Source: Bacteroides finegoldii DSM 17565 (GTDB lineage: Bacteria > Bacteroidota > Bacteroidia > Bacteroidales > Bacteroidaceae). Taken from it: 64,000 nucleotides of DNA. Positions 9,530-18,645 of the stretch are shown here, one piece after another. The stretch is from the NCBI RefSeq assembly GCF_000156195.1, contig NZ_GG688321.1:62724-126723 (forward strand), in the 5' to 3' direction. The translations under genes and the position numbers were made by a program. Numbering within the stretch: the stretch's first letter is position 1; each line of letters opens with the position of its first letter. The notes beneath the pieces are model-generated. The model was not told the DNA's origin and made no database searches. It saw only the letters and a program-made list of their open reading frames with translations.

Positions 9530-10693
9530 ATGCTACAACCCGAATTAAAATTCCGTCGCGATAAGATTCGCAGTCTGATGGCGTTGCAGGGCATTGACGC
9601 TGCGCTCATTACTTGTAATACAAATCTGATTTATACATACGGCTGCGTTGTCAGCGGTTACCTTTATCTTCCGCTCCATTCACCCGCATTGTTGTTTTTC
9701 AAACGTCCCAACAATATCACAGGCGAACATTCGTTCCCTATCCGCAAACCGGAACAGATTGTCGATCTGCTGAAAGAAAACGGATTGCCCATGCCAACCA
9801 AGCTGATGTTGGAGGGCGACGAACTTCCTTACACGGAATATTGCCGTCTGGCAAGTCTCTTCCCCGAGACCGAAGTGGTGAACGGCACTCCGCTGATCCG
9901 TCAGGCACGTAGTGTGAAGACACCGGTTGAAATCGAAATGTTACGCCGTTCGGGCATTGCCCATGCGAAAGCTTACGAACAGATTCCGAGCGTATACCGT
10001 CCGGGAATGACGGATATAGAATTCTCTATCGAGATAGAACGTCTGATGCGCCTGCAAGGGTGTCTGGGCATTTTCCGGGTGTTCGGACGCAGCATGGAAA
10101 TCTTCATGGGCAGCGTACTCACGGGAGACAACGCCGGATACCCTTCTCCATACGACTTCGCACTGGGCGGACAAGGTCTCGACCCTGCCCTGCCGGGAGG
10201 AGCCAACAAGACTCCGTTGAAAGAAGGACAAAGCGTCATGGTCGATTTAGGCGGCAACTTCAACGGATATATGGGCGACATGAGCCGGGTGTTCTCTATC
10301 GGAAAACTGCCGGAAGAAGCTTATGCGGCACATCAGGTCTGTCTGGATATTCAGGAAAAGATAGCTTCTATTGCCCGTCCGGGTGTTTCCTGCGAGCAAC
10401 TGTATGACACCGCCATCCAAATAGCGACGGAAGCCGGATTCAGAGACAAATTCATGGGAACCAACCAGCAAGCGAAGTTTATCGGCCACGGCATCGGCCT
10501 CGAAATCAACGAAGCTCCCGTACTGGCCCCCCGCATGAAGCAGGAACTCGAACCGGACATGGTGTTTGCCCTCGAACCGAAAATCGTACTTCCGGGAGTA
10601 GGTCCTGTAGGTATAGAAAACTCTTGGGTGGTGACGAACGAAGGTATCGAAAAACTAACGAACTGCCGTGAAGAAATCATTGAGCTGAGTTAA
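9530..10693 (+). CDS. Xaa-Pro peptidase, M24 family
   Basis: 387 residues with the two-part M24 layout: an N-terminal creatinase-like domain to about residue 140, then the pita-bread metallopeptidase fold. The five metal ligands can be seen in order: two Asp in MVDLGGNFNGYMGDMSRVF, His in IGHGIGLEINE, Glu in FALEPKIV and Glu in VGIENSWVV. It probably removes N-terminal residues preceding proline from peptides in the cytoplasm; no signal peptide is seen. The sulfatase gene starts 40 bases downstream with no terminator between, so they may be co-transcribed. Exact substrate (aminopeptidase P or dipeptidase) cannot be told from sequence. Confidence 0.88.
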   Translation: MLQPELKFRRDKIRSLMALQGIDAALITCNTNLIYTYGCVVSGYLYLPLHSPALLFFKRPNNITGEHSFPIRKPEQIVDLLKENGLPMPTKLMLEGDELPYTEYCRLASLFPETEVVNGTPLIRQARSVKTPVEIEMLRRSGIAHAKAYEQIPSVYRPGMTDIEFSIEIERLMRLQGCLGIFRVFGRSMEIFMGSVLTGDNAGYPSPYDFALGGQGLDPALPGGANKTPLKEGQSVMVDLGGNFNGYMGDMSRVFSIGKLPEEAYAAHQVCLDIQEKIASIARPGVSCEQLYDTAIQIATEAGFRDKFMGTNQQAKFIGHGIGLEINEAPVLAPRMKQELEPDMVFALEPKIVLPGVGPVGIENSWVVTNEGIEKLTNCREEIIELS

Positions 10694-10733
10694 ACTCGTC
10701 CGGACACAAACCTTATTCAAACAACCCAATAAT

Positions 10734-12260
10734 ATGAATTACGCATCTGTTTCATTCATCGGCAGTGCTTTACTTTTGCCTACATTATCCATCCATGCGC
10801 AGCAAAGAAACGCCCAACCGAATATTTTATTTATTCTCTGCGATGACATGGGATATGGAGATTTGGCCTGCTACGGTCAACCGTTTATCCGCACCCCTCA
10901 TATCGACGCTATGGCAAATGAAGGGATGCGCTTCACGCAGGCGTATGCCGGTAGCCCTGTCAGCGCACCTTCAAGAGCTTCAGTCATGACGGGACAGCAC
11001 AGCGGTCATTGCGAAGTGCGGGGAAACAAAGAATATTGGAAAAATGCTCCCACCGTGATGTATGGGGACAATAAAGAATACGCGGTAGTAGGGCAACATC
11101 CATACGATCCGGAACACATCATACTGCCGGAAATAATGAAAGACAACGGATATACTACAGGAATGTTCGGTAAATGGGCAGGAGGCTATGAGGGCTCCTG
11201 CTCCACTCCCGACAAACGGGGTATAGACGAATACTACGGCTACATCTGCCAGTTTCAAGCGCACCTCTACTATCCTAATTTCTTAAACCGTTACAGTAAA
11301 GCATTGGGTGATACCGGAGTGGTACGCATAGTTATGGACGAAAACATCAAGTATCCGATGTTCGGTCCCGAATACCGGAAACGTCCTCAATATTCCGCTG
11401 ACATTATCCATCAAAAAGCTTTGGAATGGCTGAACAGACAAGATGGCAAGCAACCGTTCTTCGGCATATTCACCTACACTCTTCCTCATGCGGAACTTGT
11501 ACAGCCGGAGGACTCGATTCTGAACGAATACAAAGCGGAGTTTAGTCCTGATAAAATTTTCAAAGGTAGTAAATGGTCACGTTATAATGCGGTTACCCAT
11601 ACGCACGCTCAATTCGCCGGCATGATTACCCGTCTGGATTATTATGTAGGCGAAGTACTGAAAAAGCTGAAAGAGAAAGGGCTGGACGAGAACACATTAG
11701 TCATTTTCTCCAGCGACAACGGTCCTCATGAGGAAGGTGGAGCCGACCCTACTTTCTTCGGTAGAGACGGAAAGTTGCGCGGATTGAAACGCCAGTGCCA
11801 CGAAGGCGGTATACGCATTCCGTTCATAGCCCGTTGGCCGGGACGTGTACCCGCCGGTGAAGTGAGCGACCACATCTGCGCTTTCTATGACTTAATGCCT
11901 ACTTTCTGCGAAGTGGCGGGTATCAAGAATTATGAAAAGAAATACCGCAATAAAAAGAAGGAGACCGACTATTTTGACGGAATCTCTTTTGCACCGACAT
12001 TACTGGGAAAGAAAAAGCAAAAACAACATAAATTCCTGTACTGGGAATTCGACGAGACAGACCAGATAGCAGTGCGCATGAACGACTGGAAGCTAATCGT
12101 AAAAAAAGGAAGTCCCTCATTGTATAACTTGAAGACGGACATCCACGAAGACAACGATATAGCCCTCCAGCACCCGGACATTGTAAAAAAAATGAAAGCC
12201 ATCATCTTTGAACAACATACTCCGAATCCACATTTTTCGGTAACATTACCTAGCCGATAA
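10734..12260 (+). CDS. Sulfatase (arylsulfatase A-like), serine-type
   Basis: 508 residues with a signal peptide (about residues 1-22, SIHAQQ end) pointing to the periplasm. The metal-binding start [19 protein letters not shown] and the maturation motif Ser77-Ala-Pro-Ser-Arg81 followed by TGQHSG define the S1 sulfatase family. The residue converted to formylglycine is Ser, not Cys, so activation should need the radical-SAM enzyme anSME, as known for Bacteroides sulfatases. SSDNGPH and [13 protein letters not shown] complete the active site. It would remove sulfate from a host or dietary glycan; the glycan is unknown. The last 11 bases overlap the convergent CCA-enzyme gene. Confidence 0.9.
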   Translation: MNYASVSFIGSALLLPTLSIHAQQRNAQPNILFILCDDMGYGDLACYGQPFIRTPHIDAMANEGMRFTQAYAGSPVSAPSRASVMTGQHSGHCEVRGNKEYWKNAPTVMYGDNKEYAVVGQHPYDPEHIILPEIMKDNGYTTGMFGKWAGGYEGSCSTPDKRGIDEYYGYICQFQAHLYYPNFLNRYSKALGDTGVVRIVMDENIKYPMFGPEYRKRPQYSADIIHQKALEWLNRQDGKQPFFGIFTYTLPHAELVQPEDSILNEYKAEFSPDKIFKGSKWSRYNAVTHTHAQFAGMITRLDYYVGEVLKKLKEKGLDENTLVIFSSDNGPHEEGGADPTFFGRDGKLRGLKRQCHEGGIRIPFIARWPGRVPAGEVSDHICAFYDLMPTFCEVAGIKNYEKKYRNKKKETDYFDGISFAPTLLGKKKQKQHKFLYWEFDETDQIAVRMNDWKLIVKKGSPSLYNLKTDIHEDNDIALQHPDIVKKMKAIIFEQHTPNPHFSVTLPSR

Positions 12261-13686
12261 CCGGTGTCAGCCCCATCTTCTTTGCCCGTGCCAACATAAA
12301 GGTGCGGGCAGCTTCATATTCATTCGGGATCACTCCATCCAGAATCGCATCCTTTATCGCACTTTTCAGAGTCCCCACCTCCCGGCACGGTTGCAATCCG
12401 AAAGTTTCCATGATCTCCTCACCGCTCACAGGGGGCTGGAAATTGCGAATCCGGTCTTTTTCCTCCAGGTCTTTCAGCTTCTGCCGCACCAGTTGAAAGT
12501 TATTCAGGAAACGTTGCTTACGTTCCATATTTTTAGAAGTGATGTCCGCTTCACAGAGCGTCATCAGGTCGTCGATGTCATCCCCCGCCTCAAAAAGCAG
12601 ACGGCGGACAGCCGAATCCGTCACTACATCATCCGCTATCACGATAGGACGCATATGGAGACTGACCATCTTCTGCACATACTTCATCTTCTCATTCATC
12701 GGCAACTTCATCTTCCGGAAAATATTCGGAATCATCTTCTCACCGATAAAATTATGATTATGGAAAGTCCATCCCGCCTTCGGTTCCCAACGTTTAGTCA
12801 CAGGTTTGGCAATGTCGTGCAGCAAGGCAGCCCAACGCAACCAAAGATTGTCGGTCTTTTTGCTGATATTATCCAGCACTTCGAGCGTATGATAAAAATT
12901 ATCCTTATGCGAACGCCCGTTCCGGGTTTCCACCCCTTGCAAGGCAGCCAGCTCCGGAAAAATCAACGGGAGCAGCCCGCTACGGTCCAAGTCAATAAAA
13001 CCTTTCGAGGGAATCGGTGAAAGAATTATCTTATTGAGTTCGTCGGCAATACGCTCGCGCGATATAATTTCAATCCGGTCCTTATTGCGGCAAAGAGAAT
13101 CGAACGTGTCATCGTCAATATAAAATCCCAACTGCGTGGCAAAACGGATACAACGCATCATCCGCAACGGATCGTCACTAAAGGTGATGTCCGGATCGAG
13201 CGGAGTGCGGATCGTCTTCTCCTTCATATCCTCCAGTCCTCCGAACGGGTCTACCAGTTCACCGAAGCGTCCCTTATTGAGGCAGACGGCGAGGGCATTA
13301 ATTGTGAAGTCACGACGGTTCTGATCGTCTTCCAACGTCCCGTCCTCCACAATCGGCTTGCGAGAATCCCGTTGGTAGGACTCTCTGCGCGCCCCCACAA
13401 ATTCCACTTCCGTACCTTTATATTTCACCTGTGCCGTTCCGAAGTTCTTGAAGACAGAGACATGAGCGCCGCGTCCCAGATGTTTTCCGAGCGCTTCCGC
13501 CATCGCTATCCCACTGCCTACTACCACCACGTCTATATCTTTAGAGGGACGTTGCAGAAAAATATCACGAACATAGCCGCCTACGACGTAACACTCCAGA
13601 CCGAGCGTATCGGCCGTTTCGGCTATCTTCCCGAAGATGGGCTCGCTAAAATGCTGCTTCAATTCCTCTTGAGTCAACTCTATCAT
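12250..13686 (-). CDS. cca: tRNA nucleotidyltransferase (CCA-adding/polyA polymerase family) with HD domain
   Basis: 478 residues. The N terminus has the nucleotidyltransferase signature [20 protein letters not shown] with the two catalytic Asp ([10 protein letters not shown]), then the template-like RRDFTINAL motif and the RNA-binding helical region ([17 protein letters not shown]). An HD hydrolase domain follows ([15 protein letters not shown], near 280). It adds or repairs the 3' CCA of tRNA in the cytoplasm. Class-II enzymes of this family can be CCA-adding or poly(A) polymerases; the presence of an HD domain and the lack of a second candidate in the window favour the CCA role but do not prove it. 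Confidence 0.88.
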   Translation of the reverse strand: MIELTQEELKQHFSEPIFGKIAETADTLGLECYVVGGYVRDIFLQRPSKDIDVVVVGSGIAMAEALGKHLGRGAHVSVFKNFGTAQVKYKGTEVEFVGARRESYQRDSRKPIVEDGTLEDDQNRRDFTINALAVCLNKGRFGELVDPFGGLEDMKEKTIRTPLDPDITFSDDPLRMMRCIRFATQLGFYIDDDTFDSLCRNKDRIEIISRERIADELNKIILSPIPSKGFIDLDRSGLLPLIFPELAALQGVETRNGRSHKDNFYHTLEVLDNISKKTDNLWLRWAALLHDIAKPVTKRWEPKAGWTFHNHNFIGEKMIPNIFRKMKLPMNEKMKYVQKMVSLHMRPIVIADDVVTDSAVRRLLFEAGDDIDDLMTLCEADITSKNMERKQRFLNNFQLVRQKLKDLEEKDRIRNFQPPVSGEEIMETFGLQPCREVGTLKSAIKDAILDGVIPNEYEAARTFMLARAKKMGLTPVIG

Positions 13687-13713
13687 TCTTCTTAGTTATA
13701 AGTTTTGAGGGGA

Positions 13714-13729
13714 CAAAATTACAAAAATA
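13714..13729 (-). promoter_or_regulatory. Overlapping -7 candidates for the CCA-enzyme gene
   Basis: On the minus strand both TAATTTTG (13721-13714) and TATTTTTG (13729-13722) match TAnnTTTG, 28-36 bases before the start codon at 13686. One of them probably serves; the other may be chance in AT-rich DNA. Confidence 0.5.
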
Positions 13730-13742
13730 AGGGATATATTCG

Positions 13743-13750
13743 TACTTTTG
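13743..13750 (+). promoter_or_regulatory. -7 box of the lipoprotein gene at 13784
   Basis: TACTTTTG matches TAnnTTTG and stands 34 bases before ATG 13784. It is divergent from the CCA-enzyme promoter. Confidence 0.6.
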
Positions 13751-13783
13751 CCCTAAATAACCAAATAGTAAACAGAATTTGTG

Positions 13784-14623
13784 ATGAAAAAACTAACAAT
13801 CTTCTTTTGCGGAACACTGGCACTGGCTGCCTGCGGAAATGGAATCGAGAAAAAAGCCAATGAGAAACTGATGGTTGCCCAAGCGGCCTACGAACGTGGC
13901 GATTATGAAGAAGCCAAGTCGCAGATCGACAGTATAAAGATTTTGTATCCCAAAGCGTTCGAGACACGCAAAGCGGGACAGGCATTGATGCTGGATGTAG
14001 AGACGAAAGCGCAGCAGAAAACGCTTGCTTACCTGGACAGCGCCCTCCGGGCCAAGACTGAGGAGTTTAATGCCATCAAAGACAAATTCATCCTTGAGAA
14101 AGATGCGGAATACCAACAGGTGGGCAATTATCTATGGCCTACGCAGACTGTCGAAAAAAACATGCACCGTTCTTTCCTCCGCTTTCAGGTGGACGAGCTG
14201 GGCAAGATGAGCATGACTTCCATCTACTGCGGTTCCGGCAACATTCATCACGTAGGGGTCAAAGTGATTGCTCCCGACGGCAGCTTCGCAGAAACTCCCG
14301 CCTCCAAAGACAGTTATGAGACAACCGACATGAATGAGAAAATAGAGAAAGCGGACTATAAACTGGGGGAGGACGGTAACGTTATCGGCTTCATCAACTT
14401 CAACAAGGACAAAAATATCCGTGTGGAATTTATCGGCGACCGCTCCTATAAAACGACTATGAGCCCGACCGACCGCCAGGCTGCGGCAAATGTCTACGAA
14501 TTGGCGCAAATCCTCTCCGCCATGCAGGAGATAAAGAAAGAACAGGAAGCCGCCAACTTGAAAATCGGATTTATCAATAAGAAGAAAGAACGGAAAGCAC
14601 AGGAAGAACCGACGGATAAATAA
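13784..14623 (+). CDS. Lipoprotein with TPR-like N-terminal region, unknown function
   Basis: 279 residues. A lipoprotein signal peptide (MKKLTIFFCGTLALAACGN) gives an N-terminal Cys. Residues about 25-60 (KLMVAQAAYERGDYEEAKSQI, then YPKAFETRKAGQAL) read like a TPR-type helix pair. The central part is globular and mixed alpha/beta; the C terminus is a charged helix rich in Lys/Glu. I do not recognise the family. ATG 13784 is preferred over the in-frame GTG at 13781. A minus-strand terminator follows at 14652. Confidence 0.75.
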   Translation: MKKLTIFFCGTLALAACGNGIEKKANEKLMVAQAAYERGDYEEAKSQIDSIKILYPKAFETRKAGQALMLDVETKAQQKTLAYLDSALRAKTEEFNAIKDKFILEKDAEYQQVGNYLWPTQTVEKNMHRSFLRFQVDELGKMSMTSIYCGSGNIHHVGVKVIAPDGSFAETPASKDSYETTDMNEKIEKADYKLGEDGNVIGFINFNKDKNIRVEFIGDRSYKTTMSPTDRQAAANVYELAQILSAMQEIKKEQEAANLKIGFINKKKERKAQEEPTDK

Positions 14624-14651
14624 TGAAAGCCATCACTCTAAGATAAAAAAG

Positions 14652-14677
14652 ACAGACGGGTCACTTCACCCGTCTGT
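14652..14677 (-). terminator. Terminator of the ruvA operon
   Basis: A perfect 10-bp stem, ACAGACGGGT / ACCCGTCTGT, with a six-base loop. On the minus strand it runs into TTTTTTATC, so it works as an intrinsic terminator for the leftward operon. It also stands between the two convergent transcription units. Confidence 0.7.
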
Positions 14678-14798
14678 TCAATTGATTATTAGCCTTTCCG
14701 GGCTTTGATTTCCCCACTCGTTTACCGGAGCCTTTCTTTTTCCCGGTTCCTGTCTTTGCCTTTCCGGCAAAAGGGTTGTTATTTTTCTTGATCGGCAT
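14661..14798 (-). CDS. Small lysine/glycine-rich basic protein, 45 aa
   Basis: ATG at 14798 starts 11 bases after the end of the preceding minus-strand gene and gives a 45-residue protein beginning MPIKKNNNPFAGKAKTGTG and ending LNRRVK. It is rich in Lys, Gly and Asn, has no hydrophobic segment, and looks like an RNA- or ribosome-associated tail. Its stop codon lies inside the terminator stem. Short conserved basic proteins of this type exist in Bacteroides, but I do not recognise a named family. Being last in the operon suggests translational coupling. Confidence 0.45.
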   Translation of the reverse strand: MPIKKNNNPFAGKAKTGTGKKKGSGKRVGKSKPGKANNQLNRRVK

Positions 14799-14809
14799 AA
14801 CGCTACCTA

Positions 14810-15814
14810 TTAGTCCCCCTCATAAAATTCTCTCAGAAACCAGCGAGCCACGAAGTCCCAGTTGTCGTGAAGCAATGCCTTTCCGTTCTCAAACGGGAAT
14901 TGCGCCTCGGGCAACAAGTTATGTTCCATGCCATACTTCAACAAATCGAACGGGCACAATCCCCCTTCACAGAACATCTCGTATGCTTCCTCCTCCGTTG
15001 TCGCAGCGTCATACAACGGATTATTCCCTGCTGCAAAGTATTTGGCAACATCCGGAGCCACCAGCACGCCTTTCGGATTGCCATAGACAACGAAGTTGTC
15101 AAACTCCGCCAGTTCGGGCAACAAAGTCTCTTCATCGTCTTCCCATTTCAGAGAATGGACGAAGAAAAACTTCAGGGCATCATACGAGTCAAAGAACATG
15201 AGCGGTTCGCCTTTACCGGCTTCCAGAAAATGTTCCACATCCGTCGGCAATGCCGCTCCCGGCACAATCTCAGGCAGAGGTTCACGTTCCTTTTCCATCA
15301 GCCTCCTGTCCATCATCCAGTTCGAAGCCAGCTTATCACTGATAGGAGCCGACTCGAAAGCCGCATCCAGACGTTCGTAAAGTACGTCCGCCAACTCAAG
15401 CAACGTCTCATCCAACGGATTCTCCACGTCGTTGAACGGGCAACTGTCACTGCTCTTCGAACTGAGCGTCCACAGAAGAAAAGCGATATCCTCACGGTTA
15501 ATCTCGTCCGGCAAGTAATCCTCCGTCAACGAATAGAACGGCAGATAACGACCATAACTCCTCTTATGCCAATGGATAAATTCCCGCCAGTTTCCCGCAT
15601 CCGCCACGCAGTCCTCCAGATACAAAGCGCACGTCAGAGCCAACCGGCGCTGGTCTTCCGCTACGTCCGGGTTTCCTTCATACAAAGGGAAAGTCATCAC
15701 CAACGGCAACAGCTCATTGGCCAACCCCATGTACCACTCGTCCGTATCCGTTTTCTTCGTCCGGTGATGAATCTCAAGCCACGGGCGCATATAAATCTTT
15801 GATTGCTTCATCAT
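14810..15814 (-). CDS. Uncharacterised Bacteroidetes protein (resembles DUF3843)
   Basis: 334 residues, no signal peptide or membrane helix. The N-terminal half (RPWLEIHHRTKKTDTDEWYM, then LALTCALYLEDCVADAGNWREF and LPDEINREDIAFLLWTLSS) is helical with many Trp/Tyr. I associate this pattern with DUF3843, from memory only. It follows ruvA with a one-base overlap (15814) and is probably co-transcribed with it and with the 45-aa gene below. No function can be given. Confidence 0.7.
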   Translation of the reverse strand: MMKQSKIYMRPWLEIHHRTKKTDTDEWYMGLANELLPLVMTFPLYEGNPDVAEDQRRLALTCALYLEDCVADAGNWREFIHWHKRSYGRYLPFYSLTEDYLPDEINREDIAFLLWTLSSKSSDSCPFNDVENPLDETLLELADVLYERLDAAFESAPISDKLASNWMMDRRLMEKEREPLPEIVPGAALPTDVEHFLEAGKGEPLMFFDSYDALKFFFVHSLKWEDDEETLLPELAEFDNFVVYGNPKGVLVAPDVAKYFAAGNNPLYDAATTEEEAYEMFCEGGLCPFDLLKYGMEHNLLPEAQFPFENGKALLHDNWDFVARWFLREFYEGD

Positions 15815-16419
15815 TATAATCGTTTCAAAGCCAGTTTAATAACCTTTTCCACCGGAGCTTCCGGCTCTTCCTTCAAGATAGCCAGCACCACCTTCTGCGA
15901 AGGCGCAGCAGCAAAGCCAAGCATCGTCAATGCAGCCACAGCTTCCTCCTGCACTTCCGCGTTGGCAGCCTGCAGCAGCATACCACCAACGGCACTTCCA
16001 CCGGCAGCGGACGCTCCCATTGTTTTTATCTTATCTTTCAGGTCGACAATCACCCGTTGCGCAGTCTTCAGCCCGATTCCCTTCACCGTCTTCAACAAGT
16101 TCGCATTCTCGGTACTGATGACGTTTACCAGCTCGGCAGGCGAAAGGGCGGAGAGGATCATACGCGCCGTATTCCCGCCAATGCCCGACACGGAAATCAG
16201 CAACAGGAAAATCTCCCTCTCCTGCTTCTCGGCAAATCCGTAGAGCACATAAGCGTCCTCACGAATGGCTTCATATATATACAACTTACAGGTTTTCTTT
16301 CCCTGAATGGCCGAATAGGTGTTCAGAGATATATTGGCGGCATAGCCCACCCCGTTACAGTCGATCACTGCGGTTGCCGGACTAAGTTCGGCAAGCTCGC
16401 CTCTAATGTATTCTATCAT
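15814..16419 (-). CDS. ruvA: Holliday junction branch migration protein RuvA
   Basis: 201 residues, the usual RuvA length. It begins [20 protein letters not shown] (OB fold), has the two helix-hairpin-helix motifs [16 protein letters not shown] and [19 protein letters not shown], and ends in a flexible linker and a small C-terminal domain ([19 protein letters not shown]) that binds RuvB. RuvA holds the four-way junction so that RuvB can drive branch migration during recombination repair. It heads a three-gene minus-strand operon; ruvB and ruvC are not in the window. Confidence 0.95.
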   Translation of the reverse strand: MIEYIRGELAELSPATAVIDCNGVGYAANISLNTYSAIQGKKTCKLYIYEAIREDAYVLYGFAEKQEREIFLLLISVSGIGGNTARMILSALSPAELVNVISTENANLLKTVKGIGLKTAQRVIVDLKDKIKTMGASAAGGSAVGGMLLQAANAEVQEEAVAALTMLGFAAAPSQKVVLAILKEEPEAPVEKVIKLALKRL

Positions 16420-16439
16420 AACGGGTACAAAGATAAAAC

Positions 16440-16470
16440 AATTTCACCACAGAGGACACAGGGGCCACAG
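16440..16470. repeat. Short CACAG-type repeat between ruvA and ddh
   Basis: CACCACAGAGGACACAGGGG and the bases after it repeat a CACAG(A/G)G unit about three times. It is simple sequence, possibly a slippage product. The remaining intergenic DNA (16420-16637) otherwise holds only the ddh promoter. Confidence 0.4.
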
Positions 16471-16587
16471 AGTTTTTTCGATGCAGCACATCACACCCTG
16501 ATTTGCTTTCATGCGGACCGGTATTGCCTGCTAGTGAAAAAAAATAAAATATTAAAGCTGACGAACCAAAGTTAGTAGTAATTTGTT

Positions 16588-16595
16588 TACTTTTG
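16588..16595 (+). promoter_or_regulatory. -7 box of ddh
   Basis: TACTTTTG matches TAnnTTTG, 43 bases before the ddh ATG at 16638. Confidence 0.6.
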
Positions 16596-16637
16596 TAGTC
16601 AAAAGAAAGAAATTTGTTCATTAAAACCAAGAAAAGA

Positions 16638-17537
16638 ATGAAAAAAGTAAGAGCTGCCATCGTTGGTTATGGCAACATCGGGCATTATGTACTTGAAGCG
16701 CTTCAGGCAGCACCTGATTTCGAAATAGCCGGAGTCGTTCGCCGTGCCGGAGCAGAGAACAAACCGGAAGAGTTAGCAAACTACGCAGTAGTGAAGGACA
16801 TAAAAGAGCTGGGAGAGGTAGACGTAGCTATTCTTTGCACGCCGACCCGCAGCGTAGAGAAATATGCCAAAGAATACCTGGCGATGGGCATTAATACAGT
16901 GGACAGTTTCGATATCCATACCGGCATCGTAGACTTGCGCCGTACACTAAACGCTACCGCCAAAGAGCATAAAGCCGTATCGATCATCTCTGCCGGATGG
17001 GATCCGGGAAGTGACTCCATCGTACGCACCATGCTGGAAGCAATCGCTCCGAAAGGTATCACGTACACGAACTTCGGTCCGGGTATGAGCATGGGACACA
17101 CCGTAGCCGTGAAAGCGATTGACGGAGTGAAGGCTGCCCTTTCCATGACTATTCCGACCGGAACGGGAATCCACCGCCGCATGGTATACATCGAACTGAA
17201 AGACGGATATAAATTCGAAGAAGTAGCTGCTGCCATCAAGGCAGATCCTTACTTTGTGAACGATGAAACACACGTGAAACTCGTTCCGAGCGTAGACGCC
17301 CTGCTCGACATGGGACACGGCGTGAACCTGACCCGCAAGGGCGTATCCGGCAAAACCCAGAACCAGTTGTTCGAATTCAATATGCGTATCAACAACCCTG
17401 CACTGACCGCACAGGTATTGGTGTGCGTGGCACGCGCTTCCATGAAACAGCAACCGGGATGTTACACAATGGTAGAAATTCCGGTAATCGACCTCCTTCC
17501 GGGCGACCGCGAAGAGTGGATCGGACATTTGGTTTAG
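16638..17537 (+). CDS. ddh: meso-Diaminopimelate D-dehydrogenase
   Basis: 299 residues beginning MKKVRAAIVGYGNIGHYVLE, a Rossmann fold for NADP(H), followed by VDSFDIHTGIVDLRR, ISAGWDPGSDS and FGPGMSMGHT, all typical of meso-DAP dehydrogenase. It makes meso-diaminopimelate from tetrahydrodipicolinate in one step for lysine and peptidoglycan synthesis in the cytoplasm. The in-frame ATG at 16614 is rejected because the -7 box at 16588 would leave almost no leader and the family starts at MKKV. The downstream gene begins 21 bases after the stop. Confidence 0.92.
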   Translation: MKKVRAAIVGYGNIGHYVLEALQAAPDFEIAGVVRRAGAENKPEELANYAVVKDIKELGEVDVAILCTPTRSVEKYAKEYLAMGINTVDSFDIHTGIVDLRRTLNATAKEHKAVSIISAGWDPGSDSIVRTMLEAIAPKGITYTNFGPGMSMGHTVAVKAIDGVKAALSMTIPTGTGIHRRMVYIELKDGYKFEEVAAAIKADPYFVNDETHVKLVPSVDALLDMGHGVNLTRKGVSGKTQNQLFEFNMRINNPALTAQVLVCVARASMKQQPGCYTMVEIPVIDLLPGDREEWIGHLV

Positions 17538-17550
17538 TCGGGTTTAGTCG
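17531..17550 (+). repeat. 10-bp tandem duplication at the ddh stop codon
   Basis: GGTTTAGTCG occurs twice in direct succession, and the first copy contains the ddh stop TAG. It separates ddh from the start of the next gene and may have displaced that gene's original start. Confidence 0.7.
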
Positions 17551-17557
17551 AGGGACA

Positions 17558-18208
17558 TTGAAAAACAAACGATATAGTAACCGGGAAGAATGGGCGAACA
17601 CCCTCAGTCATGGGGCAGGCATTCTTCTCGGAATCGTAGCAGGATATTTCTTACTGCGAAAAGCTTCCGTTGCTGCTGATCCGCGATGGGCAGTGCCCTG
17701 CGTGATTGTCTATCTGGCGGGGATGCTTTCTTCTTACGTCAGTTCTACCTGGTATCACGGCAGTCGTCCGGGAGCGCTGAAAGAACAGCTCCGTAAATTT
17801 GACCACGGAGCTATTTATCTGCACATAGCAGGCACTTATACTCCGTTCACACTACTCGTCTTGCGCCATGCAGGCGGTTGGGGATGGGGTATTTTCACAT
17901 TTGTCTGGCTGTCCGCCATTGCCGGTTTCATCCTTAGTTTCAAAAAGCTGAAAGAGCATAGCAATCTCGAAACGGTTTGTTATGTGGGTATGGGGGCATG
18001 TATACTGGTGGCAATGAAGCCTCTTCTCGATCAGTTGGAAATGGCCGGTGCCTCCCCCGCTTTCTGGTGGCTGATAGGCGGAGGTATTTCATACATTACA
18101 GGAGCTGTATTCTATTCGCTGCGCAAGCCTTATATGCACGCCGCTTTCCATCTGTTCTGTCTCGGCGGAAGCGTAGGACACATCGTGGCGATCTGGCTGG
18201 TTTTATAG
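17558..18208 (+). CDS. Hemolysin III / PAQR-like membrane protein, TTG start
   Basis: About 216 residues from TTG 17558, with GAGGG five bases upstream. Seven membrane helices are predicted by eye. The conserved polar motifs of the hemolysin III/PAQR family are all present: NTLSHGAG, SSTWYHGS, RKFDHGAIYLHIAGTYTPF and the C-terminal HAAFHLFCLGGSVGHIV, which supply the Ser/His/Asp metal site. The family is probably a metal-dependent integral-membrane hydrolase; the pore-forming activity implied by the name is doubtful. An ATG at 17423 in the same frame would lie deep inside ddh and is unlikely. It appears co-transcribed with ddh. Confidence 0.82.
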   Translation: MKNKRYSNREEWANTLSHGAGILLGIVAGYFLLRKASVAADPRWAVPCVIVYLAGMLSSYVSSTWYHGSRPGALKEQLRKFDHGAIYLHIAGTYTPFTLLVLRHAGGWGWGIFTFVWLSAIAGFILSFKKLKEHSNLETVCYVGMGACILVAMKPLLDQLEMAGASPAFWWLIGGGISYITGAVFYSLRKPYMHAAFHLFCLGGSVGHIVAIWLVL

Positions 18209-18324
18209 ATATCAGACATCCGTTAACATTCAACGCAGTTAAATCTGAAAATTAACAAATAACCCATCATAATATAGACAAGAAGAACAACGGAGAGTTT
18301 CACACAACTTTTAAAGAATAACTT

Positions 18325-18386
18325 AAAGAAAAGTTTCCCAAAACGGAAAACTTTCTGTATCAGCAAGAAAGAAAAGTTTCCCAAAA
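18325..18386 (+). repeat. Two exact 19-bp direct repeats upstream of the nrdD riboswitch
   Basis: AAAGAAAAGTTTCCCAAAA occurs at 18325-18343 and again at 18368-18386, 43 bp apart (about four helical turns). Between them lies a partly inverted copy (GGAAAACTTT). The pair ends 40 bases before the -7 box at 18426, a position suitable for a regulator. The rest of 18209-18324 shows nothing else. Confidence 0.7.
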
Positions 18387-18425
18387 TTTAATGTTAAAAG
18401 CGAACCAAGCTATTGGATTATCTCC

Positions 18426-18433
18426 TATCTTTG
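18426..18433 (+). promoter_or_regulatory. -7 box of the nrdD-nrdG transcript
   Basis: TATCTTTG matches TAnnTTTG and lies just before the cobalamin riboswitch. Transcription would start near 18440. Confidence 0.6.
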
Positions 18434-18435
18434 TA

Positions 18436-18606
18436 TCCGGTTTCGGAACTAAAAAGAGGTTTAGTCAATGAGGGAACGCTGTGCAAATCGGCGACAGTAC
18501 CCGCTGCTGTAATTCTCTAAGAATCCGCACGGTAAGCCACTGCATCGGCAACGGATGTGGGAAGGTGTTGCGGGGGAGGGATAAGTCAGAAGACCTGCCG
18601 GAATCA
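18436..18606 (+). ncRNA. Cobalamin (B12) riboswitch upstream of nrdD
   Basis: The leader contains the hallmark pieces of the cobalamin riboswitch in order: GAGGGAACGCTGTGCAAATC, the GCGACAGTACCCGC segment, GCTGCTGTAA, GGTAAGCCACTG, GGGAAGGTG and the conserved B12-box end AAGTCAGAAGACCTGCC. CCGG at each end closes the P1 stem. Such elements normally repress the downstream gene when adenosylcobalamin binds. Here the downstream gene is the B12-independent anaerobic ribonucleotide reductase, which starts 40 bases after the element, so translation or early elongation is probably reduced when B12 is available. Confidence 0.92.
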
Positions 18607-18645
18607 GAATCAACTTATTATTAATCACTTTCGGGAGTTAAAGTT

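Noticed and set aside
12391..13020. Long plus-strand ORFs opposite the CCA-enzyme gene and similar antisense frames (for example 26294-27409, 23413-24567, 28915-29817)
   Set aside because: They mirror well-identified genes, lack promoters and recognisable domains.
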